Of a DNA stretch of 64,000 bases, positions 57,820 to 64,000 are shown one piece after another (positions within the stretch are counted from its first letter, which is position 1; each line of letters starts with the position of its first letter). The stretch is taken from assembly GCA_963712835.1 (NCBI GenBank), contig CAVQJJ010000002.1, positions 682,001-746,000 of the forward strand, in the 5' to 3' direction. The stretch comes from DATARH01 sp963712835 (lineage in GTDB: Bacteria; Pseudomonadota; Alphaproteobacteria; ATCC43930; CGMCC-115725). Made by a program: the position numbers and the translations under genes. The notes below the pieces were generated by a model that worked only from the letters and a program-made list of their open reading frames with translations, was not told where the DNA came from and did not search any database.

Positions 57820-58053
57820 ATGAGTGACGTCGCCGAACGAGTGAAGAAGATCGTCGTCGAGCACCTGGGCGTCGAGGAAGACAAGGTGACCGACAACGCG
57901 AAATTCATCGACGATCTGGGGGCGGACAGTCTCGATACGGTCGAGCTGGTCATGGCGTTCGAGGAAGAGTTCGGTTGCGAGATTCCCGACGACGCTGCGG
58001 AGAAGATCGTGACGCTCAAGGACGCGGTCAACTTCATCGAGTCGCATAGCTAG
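57820..58053 (+). CDS. acpP: acyl carrier protein
   Basis: A 77-residue acidic protein with the phosphopantetheine site S37 in DDLGADSLDTVELVMAFEEE. It shuttles fatty acyl chains. The 174-bp gap from fabG probably holds its own promoter, though I cannot point to a clear -35/-10 pair. GGGACA-type spacing lies before the ATG. Confidence 0.97.
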   Translation: MSDVAERVKKIVVEHLGVEEDKVTDNAKFIDDLGADSLDTVELVMAFEEEFGCEIPDDAAEKIVTLKDAVNFIESHS

Positions 58054-58099
58054 CTGTGGCGCCTGTGACGAGCGGTCGGGACTTGCCGGGTAAATCCGA

Positions 58100-59371
58100 A
58101 TGAGGCGGGTTGTCGTTACCGGGATGGGGCTGGTGACGCCGCTTGGCTTGGGGGCTGAGCGCGTCTGGAAAAAGCTGCTCGACGGGGAATCGGGAGTCGG
58201 CGCGATCCAATCCTTCGACGTGTCCGATCTGCCGGCGCGCATCGCCGCGCAAGTGCCGCTGGGCGACAAGGAGTCCGGGCATTTCAATGCCGATGACTGG
58301 GTTCCGCCGAAGGATCAGCGGCGAATGGACCAGTTCATCATCTTTGCCATGGCGGCGGCGCAGATGGCGGTTGAGGACGCCGACTGGCAGCCGACAGACG
58401 AAGAAGAACTCGAACGCACCGGCTGCATGATCGGCTCCGGCATTGGCGGGCTCCCCGGCATCACCGAGGGTGCGATCACCTTGCAGGACAAGGGGCCGCG
58501 CCGCATCAGCCCGTTCTTCATCCCGGCCAACCTGATCAATCTCGCCTCGGGCAACGTCTCGATCAAATACGGCTTCAAGGGCCCCAACCACGCGGTGGTG
58601 ACTGCCTGCTCGACCGGCGCGCACGCGATCGGCGACGCGGCGCGGATCATCATGCTCGACGATGCCGACGTCATGGTTTGCGGCGGCGCCGAGGCGGCGG
58701 TTTGCCGGCTCGGCCTCGCCGGTTTCGCCGCGGCGCGCGCGCTGTCGACCAATTTCAATGACGACCCGCCAAAAGCCTCGCGCCCGTGGGATCAGGCTCG
58801 CGACGGCTTCGTGATGGGCGAGGGCGCCGGCATCCTCGTGCTCGAGGAATACGAGCACGCCAAAAAACGCGGCGCCAAGATCTACGCCGAGGTGATCGGC
58901 TACGGCATGTCGGGCGACGCCCACCACCTGACCGCGCCGTCCGAGGACGGCAACGGCGCCTTCCGCTCGATGCGCAACGCGTTGCGCCGAGCGCAGATTG
59001 CCCCCGACCAGGTCGACTATATCAATGCGCACGGGACTTCGACGCCGTTGGGTGATGAGATTGAATTGGGTGCGGTGAAGCGGCTGTTCGGCGACCACGC
59101 CTACAAGCTGTCGATGTCGTCGACCAAATCGGCGATCGGCCATCTGCTGGGCGCGGCCGGCACGGTCGAGGCGATCTTCGCGATCCTGGCGATGCGCGAC
59201 GGCGTCGTGCCGCCGACCCTCAACCTCGACAACCCGTCGCCCGCCTGCGACATCGACCTGGTGCCAAAGGTGGCCAAAGAGCGCCAGGTCGATTACGTGC
59301 TGTCGAACTCATTCGGCTTTGGCGGCACCAACGCCTCGCTGATCTTCAGCCGTCCCGACCGCGCCGGGTAG
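58100..59371 (+). CDS. fabF: beta-ketoacyl-ACP synthase II
   Basis: The 423-residue enzyme has the active-site C170 in VVTACSTGAHAIG and histidines in YINAHGTSTPLGD and SAIGHLLGAAG. VTGMGLVTPLG starts the fold and SNSFGFGGTNASLIF ends it. It extends acyl-ACP. It follows acpP by 46 bp. Confidence 0.97.
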   Translation: MRRVVVTGMGLVTPLGLGAERVWKKLLDGESGVGAIQSFDVSDLPARIAAQVPLGDKESGHFNADDWVPPKDQRRMDQFIIFAMAAAQMAVEDADWQPTDEEELERTGCMIGSGIGGLPGITEGAITLQDKGPRRISPFFIPANLINLASGNVSIKYGFKGPNHAVVTACSTGAHAIGDAARIIMLDDADVMVCGGAEAAVCRLGLAGFAAARALSTNFNDDPPKASRPWDQARDGFVMGEGAGILVLEEYEHAKKRGAKIYAEVIGYGMSGDAHHLTAPSEDGNGAFRSMRNALRRAQIAPDQVDYINAHGTSTPLGDEIELGAVKRLFGDHAYKLSMSSTKSAIGHLLGAAGTVEAIFAILAMRDGVVPPTLNLDNPSPACDIDLVPKVAKERQVDYVLSNSFGFGGTNASLIFSRPDRAG

Positions 59372-59399
59372 GCGCGAAACGGCCGGCGGACGCCGAGAA

Positions 59400-60494
59400 A
59401 TGCTGGCGTTTCTTCGCATGTTGCTGGGCTGTTTCGTCGCCGCGCTGCTGATCGTGGCCGGCGCGGCGGGCGTCATCCTCTGGGGCTATCGCGACATCTC
59501 CAGTCCCGGCCCGCTGCAAGCGGCGGAGACCGTCGTCATCCCGCCGCACACCGGCGTCGCCGGCATCACCGAGCTGCTTTCGCAGAACGGCGTGATCCGC
59601 CATCAGCTGACCTTCAAGGTGGCGGCGGAGATCGCCGGCCGCGGCGGCGCGCTGAAGGCCGGCGAGTATGAGTTTCCGGCCGGCGCAAGCGCGGCCGACG
59701 TGATCGAGATCATCGCCTCGGGCAAGACCGTCAAGCACCGGCTGACCATCCCCGAGGGGCTGACCAGCCCCGAGATCGTCGCTCTGGTCAAGCAGGCGCC
59801 TTTCCTCACCGGCGACCCCGGACCGACCCCCGCGGAAGGCGCGCTGCTGCCGGAAACCTACATCTACAGCCGCGACGACACCCGCGAGAGCATCGTCGCC
59901 CGCATGGAAGAGGCGGAGCAGGAGGCGCTCACCACCGCCTGGGCGGAACGCCGTAACGATCTGCCGCTCGCCACCCCGCAGGAGGCGCTGACCCTCGCTT
60001 CGCTGATCGAGAAGGAAGCGAGCCGGAACGAAGAACGAGCGCATATCGCCGCGGTGTTCCTCAACCGGCTGCGGCTCGGCATGAAGCTGCAGTCCGACCC
60101 GACCGTGCGCTTTGTGCTCGGTGGCAACGGCACGAGCAAGTTCGATGGCCCGCTGACCCGTACCGATCTCGAGATCAACTCGCCTTACAACACTTATGTC
60201 GCGAAGGGCCTGCCGCCGGGGCCGATCTGCAATCCCGGCAAGGCGGCGATGCTCGACGCGGTGCGGCCGGAACAGAGCGAAGATCTCTACTTTGTCGCCG
60301 ACGGCTCCGGCGGGCACGTCTTTGCCAAGACGCTGGCCGACCATAACCGCAACGTCGCCACCTACCTGCACGGCGCGACGGCGGCCGAAGCGGAACCGGC
60401 GCCCGCCAAAGCACCCGCCACGCTGGCCACCCAAACCACCCAGGCCTCGCCGCATTGCCGGGTCAGCCCCGGCCATCCCTGCGTCATTCACTGA
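59400..60494 (+). CDS. mltG: endolytic murein transglycosylase
   Basis: The 364-residue protein has an N-terminal membrane helix (CFVAALLIVAGAAGVILWGY), a LysM-like/YceG region (VVIPPHTGVAGITELLSQNG) and the catalytic segment SLIEKEASRNEERAHIAAVF with the family glutamate. PYNTYVAKGLPPGPICNPGK is also diagnostic. The Ala-rich tail is longer than usual. It cuts nascent glycan strands in the inner membrane. Order fabF-mltG-yicC-gmk is typical of alphaproteobacteria. Confidence 0.94.
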   Translation: MLAFLRMLLGCFVAALLIVAGAAGVILWGYRDISSPGPLQAAETVVIPPHTGVAGITELLSQNGVIRHQLTFKVAAEIAGRGGALKAGEYEFPAGASAADVIEIIASGKTVKHRLTIPEGLTSPEIVALVKQAPFLTGDPGPTPAEGALLPETYIYSRDDTRESIVARMEEAEQEALTTAWAERRNDLPLATPQEALTLASLIEKEASRNEERAHIAAVFLNRLRLGMKLQSDPTVRFVLGGNGTSKFDGPLTRTDLEINSPYNTYVAKGLPPGPICNPGKAAMLDAVRPEQSEDLYFVADGSGGHVFAKTLADHNRNVATYLHGATAAEAEPAPAKAPATLATQTTQASPHCRVSPGHPCVIH

Positions 60495-60502
60495 GCGGGC
60501 CG

Positions 60503-61384
60503 ATGGGCGTCTCCAGCATGACAGGTTTCGCCCGCGCCGAAGGCGAGGCAGCGGGAGTTTCCTGGGTCTGGGAGCTGAAGAGCGTCAACGGCCGCTCGTT
60601 GGACCTGCGGCTGCGTCTGCCGCCCGGCTATGACGGCCTGGAAGCATCGCTGCGCGCCGCGCTCGCGGGTCGGCTGCGGCGCGGCACGATTTCGGCCAAC
60701 CTCGCGGTCAATCGGCTCGCGCCGCCGACGATCCGCATCAATCGCGAGATGCTGCAGCGGCTGGTGGCGCTGGTCGGCGAGTTGGCGGGGGAGGTCGAGG
60801 CCGCGCCGCCGCGTCTCGACGGGCTCATCGGGTTGCGCGGCGTCATCGAGACCGTCGAGGACGAGGCCGAGGACGTCGTCGAGGCCCGTCGCGCCGCGTT
60901 GACCGAGGCCTGGGGGCTGGCGCTCGACCGGCTCCTCGCCTCGCGCGGCGAGGAAGGCGCTCGGCTCGGCGCGACGCTGTCGGCGCAATTGGCCGAGCTT
61001 GGCGAGCTGGTCGCCGCCGCTTCTTCCTGCGCCGCCGCCCAGCCCGAGGCGCTGCGCGCCCGGCTCGAGCAGTCACTCGCCGCGCTCGGCGATTTGGTGC
61101 CTGGCCTGCCGCAGGATCGCGTCGCGCAAGAACTGGCGCTGCTCGTCTCGCGCGGCGATGTCCGCGAGGAGCTCGACCGCCTGCGCGCGCATGTCGCGCA
61201 GGCCGGTGAGCTCTTGGCGAAGGGCGAGGGAGTTGGGCGTCAGCTCGATTTTCTCTGCCAGGAGCTCAACCGCGAAGCCAACACGCTGTGCTCAAAATCG
61301 AGCGATATCGAGCTGACCCGGATCGGCCTGTCGCTCAAGCTGACGGTCGAGCGGTTCCGCGAGCAGGTGCAGAACCTCGAATGA
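60503..61384 (+). CDS. YicC family endoribonuclease
   Basis: The protein starts MGVSSMTGFARAEGEAAGVS, the YicC signature, and has GRSLDLRLRLPPGYDGLEAS and the C-terminal DUF1732 part GRQLDFLCQELNREANTLCS-K with ELTRIGLSLKLTVERFREQV. YicC proteins degrade certain small RNAs. ATG 60503 is 8 bp from the mltG stop. The end overlaps gmk by ATGA. Confidence 0.93.
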   Translation: MGVSSMTGFARAEGEAAGVSWVWELKSVNGRSLDLRLRLPPGYDGLEASLRAALAGRLRRGTISANLAVNRLAPPTIRINREMLQRLVALVGELAGEVEAAPPRLDGLIGLRGVIETVEDEAEDVVEARRAALTEAWGLALDRLLASRGEEGARLGATLSAQLAELGELVAAASSCAAAQPEALRARLEQSLAALGDLVPGLPQDRVAQELALLVSRGDVREELDRLRAHVAQAGELLAKGEGVGRQLDFLCQELNREANTLCSKSSDIELTRIGLSLKLTVERFREQVQNLE

Positions 61385-62103
61385 GCGCCGCGCGCCGCTC
61401 CCGCGTACCGGCGACGCAATCCATCCGCCGCCGCGGTTTTTTGTTGGTGCTGTCGTCCCCGTCCGGCGCCGGCAAGACGACGATCACCCGCCGGCTCTTG
61501 GAGCGCGACCCGGCCTTGTCATTGTCGGTCTCGGTGACGACTCGACCACGCCGGCCAAGCGAGATCGACGGCAGGGACTATCATTTCATCGACCGGGCGA
61601 CCTTTGACCGGATGGTTGCGCAAGCCCAGCTCTTGGAGCACGCGACCGTGTTCGAGAATTCCTATGGAACGCCGCGCGCGCCGATCGATGCGGCCATTGC
61701 GGCAAGCCGCGACGTCGTCACCGACATTGACTGGCAGGGAACGCAGCAACTGAAAAGAACCGTTCCGAATGACCTGGTAACGATCTTCGTGCTGCCGCCC
61801 AGCCTGTCAGCCTTGGAAGCGAGGTTGAAGACCCGCGCGCAAGACAGCGATGAGGTTGTTGCGGCGCGTATGGCCAAGGCGCGGGAAGAGATGAGCCACT
61901 GGACCGAGTACGACTACGTGATCGTCAATGACGATTTGCAAAAGAGTGTCGAGCAAGCCGAAGCGATTGTTGCGGCGGAACGCTTCAAGCGCGGCCGCAG
62001 GGACGAGAGCGCGTCGGCCTCCATTCTCGAAACCGCGGATGGTCTCAAACGCTCGGCGCAGCCGAAGCTTTCCAAATTCATCGAGCATTTACAGGCGGCT
62101 TGA
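61381..62103 (+). CDS. gmk: guanylate kinase
   Basis: The 240-residue enzyme has the P-loop LSSPSGAGKTTITRRLLERD, SVTTRPRRPSEIDGRDYHFI (GMP binding) and DIDWQGTQQLK. It converts GMP to GDP. The C-terminus is about 30 residues longer than in E. coli (SASILETADGLKRSAQPKLS). Start at 61381 by ATGA overlap with the yicC-type gene. Confidence 0.95.
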   Translation: MSAARRSRVPATQSIRRRGFLLVLSSPSGAGKTTITRRLLERDPALSLSVSVTTRPRRPSEIDGRDYHFIDRATFDRMVAQAQLLEHATVFENSYGTPRAPIDAAIAASRDVVTDIDWQGTQQLKRTVPNDLVTIFVLPPSLSALEARLKTRAQDSDEVVAARMAKAREEMSHWTEYDYVIVNDDLQKSVEQAEAIVAAERFKRGRRDESASASILETADGLKRSAQPKLSKFIEHLQAA

Positions 62104-62108
62104 AACCG

Positions 62109-62498
62109 ATGGCGCTCCCGACCGATGCCAATATCGACTTCATCCTCTGCGATGTGATTCGCCGCAATGCCGAGGGTAAGCTCGACATCGCCGGCTACTT
62201 CCCGATCCACGAGGTCAAGCTCGACCCCAGCGTCCCGCTACCGGCGGCGTGCAACCTGACCTTTGCCTTTGTCGTCAAGGACGGCGACGGTCGTTTCCGC
62301 GCGTCGTTCCGGCTGCTCGACCCGCTCGGTGCCAAGCTGCACCAGCAGCCGCTTGACGACTTCGCCAAGGAAGCGCGGGTGCCGCACGTGATCATGCTGC
62401 TGCTCAACCGCATTCCGGTCGCCCGCGCCGGTAATTTCACCGTGGTGCTGGAGATTGACGGCCAGGAGTTCCGCCGCCCGGTGCGGATTTTTCAGTAG
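62109..62498 (+). CDS. DUF6941-like protein, 129 aa
   Basis: The protein reads MALPTDANIDFILCDVIRRN and NLTFAFVVKDGDGRFRASFR, ending GNFTVVLEIDGQEFRRPVRI. This beta-sandwich-like pattern matches DUF6941, of unknown function, often seen near housekeeping genes. A TTG at 62100 overlaps the gmk stop, but ATG 62109 is preferred. It is convergent with and overlaps rsmA by 62 bp. Confidence 0.7.
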   Translation: MALPTDANIDFILCDVIRRNAEGKLDIAGYFPIHEVKLDPSVPLPAACNLTFAFVVKDGDGRFRASFRLLDPLGAKLHQQPLDDFAKEARVPHVIMLLLNRIPVARAGNFTVVLEIDGQEFRRPVRIFQ

Positions 62499-63348
62499 TA
62501 TGGCTTTTGAGTATCTGGGCCAGCGCGCAGAATTCGGCGACCGAGAGTTCCTCGGCGCGCGCCGTCGCCGCGACGCCGGCCTCGGCCAACAGCTTCTCGA
62601 CCGGCGCACCCAGCGATTTGAGGCTCGACCGCAGCATCTTGCGGCGTTGCCCGAAGGCCGCGGCGGTCACCCGTTCGAGCGTCGCCTTGTCGGCTGGGGC
62701 TAATGGTGCCGTTCGCGGCACCAGGCGCACGACGCTCGAAATCACCCTGGGCGCCGGGGTGAAGGCGCGCGGCGGGATGTCGAACAATATCTTCGCCTCG
62801 CACAGCCACTGCACCAGCACCGACAGCCGGCCATAAGCCGGGCTGCGCGGCGCCGCGACGAGCCGCTCGGCGACCTCGCGCTGGAACATCAAGGTCAGGC
62901 TCTCGTAGTCGCCGATGCGGTCGAGCCAGCGGAGCAGCAGCGCGGTGGCGATGTTGTAGGGCAGGTTGGCGACAATCCGGCGCGGCGCTCCGGTCAGCGC
63001 GACGGGATCGAGCGCCAACGCGTCGCCGTCGACGATCTCGACCCGGCCGGGGTAAGCCGCCGCCAGCTCGGCTAGCGCCGCGAGGCAGCGCGGGTCGCGC
63101 TCGATAGCAACGACGCGGCGCGCGCCTTCCATAAGCAACGCCCGCGTCAACCCGCCCGGCCCCGGCCCGATCTCGATCGTCGTACCGCTGTCGAGCGGCC
63201 ATTTGGGATCGATATTGGCGGCACGGGCGATCCGCCCGGTCAGGTTGAGGTCGAGGATGAAATTCTGGCCGAGGCTCTTGCGCGCGGCGATGCCGTGGCG
63301 CGCGATGACCTCGCGCAACGGCGGTAAATCGGGAGGCGAGACGCTCAG
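62437..63348 (-). CDS. rsmA: 16S rRNA (adenine1518/1519-N6) dimethyltransferase
   Basis: The protein has LGQNFILDLNLTGRIARAAN, the SAM-binding IEIGPGPGGLTRALL, and the catalytic NLPYNIATALLLRWL motif, then the FTPAPRVISSVVRLVPR region. It dimethylates two adenines of 16S rRNA helix 45. No ATG, GTG or TTG fits the family start. A CTG at 63348, overlapping the pdxA stop as CTGA, gives the expected N-terminus; TTG 63318 would shorten it. The C-terminal 25 residues overlap the opposite gene. Confidence 0.88.
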   Translation of the reverse strand: MSVSPPDLPPLREVIARHGIAARKSLGQNFILDLNLTGRIARAANIDPKWPLDSGTTIEIGPGPGGLTRALLMEGARRVVAIERDPRCLAALAELAAAYPGRVEIVDGDALALDPVALTGAPRRIVANLPYNIATALLLRWLDRIGDYESLTLMFQREVAERLVAAPRSPAYGRLSVLVQWLCEAKILFDIPPRAFTPAPRVISSVVRLVPRTAPLAPADKATLERVTAAAFGQRRKMLRSSLKSLGAPVEKLLAEAGVAATARAEELSVAEFCALAQILKSHTTEKSAPGGGTPGRQSPAPR

Positions 63349-64000
63349 CGCCCGGCGCGCTTCGCCGCCATCTCGGCGGCGAGCCTCAGCGCCGCGATCA
63401 GGCTGTCCGGCCGCGCGACGCCCTTGCCGGCGATATCGAACGCCGTACCGTGATCGGGCGAGGTGCGGATGAACGGCAGGCCGAGCGTGACGTTGACCGC
63501 ACCGTCGAAATCGAGCGTCTTGATCGGGATCAGCGCCTGGTCGTGGTACATGCAAAGCGCCGCGTGGTAGCCGCGCCGCGCCGCCGCGTGAAACATCGTG
63601 TCGGCGGCGAGCGGCCCGCGCGCGTCGATCCCGCCCTGGCGCAGCGTCTCGATCGCCGGCGCGACAATGTCGATGTCCTCGCGGCCGAGCCCGCCGGCTT
63701 CCCCGGCATGCGGGTTGAGCCCGGCGACGGCGAGAACCGGCGCGATAATCCCGAAATCGCGCCGCAGCGCCGCATCGACGACCCGTCCGGCATGGACGAT
63801 CGCCTCGCTCGTGAGGGCTGTGATCGCCTCGCGCAGCGCCAGGTGGATCGTCACGGGCACGACGCGCAATTCGGGGCTTGCCAGCATCATCACGGCCGGT
63901 TCGCGCGATCCGGCCAATTCGGCGAGGTATTCGGTATGGCCCGGATGCCGGAACCCCGCGCGGTAGAGCGCGTCCTTGTTGATCGGATTGGTGACCAGCG
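63345..64000 (-). CDS. pdxA: 4-hydroxythreonine-4-phosphate dehydrogenase, partial (5' end outside window)
   Basis: The C-terminal two thirds are present: LVTNPINKDALYRAGFRHPG with HTEYLAEL at the window edge, AGLNPHAGEAGGLG, MYHDQALIPIKTLDFDGAVN and TSPDHGTAFDIAGKG. The histidines bind the metal in the PdxA active site of pyridoxal phosphate synthesis. The gene continues beyond 64000. It lies upstream of rsmA with a 4-bp overlap. Confidence 0.95.
   Translation of the reverse strand, partial: LVTNPINKDALYRAGFRHPGHTEYLAELAGSREPAVMMLASPELRVVPVTIHLALREAITALTSEAIVHAGRVVDAALRRDFGIIAPVLAVAGLNPHAGEAGGLGREDIDIVAPAIETLRQGGIDARGPLAADTMFHAAARRGYHAALCMYHDQALIPIKTLDFDGAVNVTLGLPFIRTSPDHGTAFDIAGKGVARPDSLIAALRLAAEMAAKRAGR

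Noticed and set aside
1..64000. tRNA or rRNA genes, including at the prophage borders
   Set aside because: No cloverleaf-like sequence with conserved GTTCRA and CCA-type ends was recognised. This is by eye only; a covariance-model search would be decisive.

Overview
The window is GC-rich DNA from an alphaproteobacterium. The main evidence is the fabD-fabG-acpP-fabF-mltG-yicC-gmk block converging on rsmA-pdxA at the right end, a GcrA-type zinc motif in the prophage, DUF2460/DUF2163 tail genes, and dispersed CGTCATTGCGAGG-type palindromic repeats common in this class. The genus cannot be fixed from the sequence alone. Many genes overlap by ATGA, showing tight translational coupling.

Positions 1-26,945 are an accessory catabolic region. 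It holds CoA-transferases (CaiB/BaiF), a racemase-superfamily protein, a CmcJ-like oxidoreductase, MmgE/PrpD, SDRs, a GMC oxidoreductase, a PIG3-type quinone oxidoreductase, TauD, two luciferase-like (LLM) enzymes, VOC proteins, GlgX, an NHL-repeat protein, hydrolases, a class III cyclase and a universal stress protein. It also has three toxin-antitoxin loci: an intact higBA with a clear operator-promoter, and two DUF433/DUF5615 modules whose toxins are broken.

Positions 26,966-55,840 are a tailed prophage of about 29 kb. It starts with an S24-type repressor and divergent promoter/operator. The order then runs terminase, tail fibre, portal, XkdF-like protease, capsid, connectors, tail tube, chaperones, tape measure, DUF2460, DUF2163, NlpC/P60, tail tip, fibres and lysis genes. 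No integrase, excisionase or replication gene is visible.

The most interesting part is 34.8-38.3 kb. The portal gene carries a variable C-terminal extension behind a linker ending in GGGEWTTGGG. It is followed by what looks like an array of displaced toxin/immunity cassettes: a TPR gene, an RlpA-like toxin tail with a secreted immunity candidate, an AT-rich remnant, a second portal C-terminus with a different toxin tail and partner gene, and a third portal fragment. The second and third fragments are complementary halves of the same portal region and meet at one short sequence. A further cassette with the same linker, a frameshifted nuclease domain and an NTF2-like immunity protein sits at the right end (54.5-55.84 kb). 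This resembles polymorphic-toxin tip swapping, here built on a phage portal gene.

Positions 55,969-64,000 are the conserved fatty-acid synthesis and housekeeping block, ending inside pdxA. Several apparent single-base frameshifts (portal, toxin remnants, DUF433) could be real decay or assembly indels.
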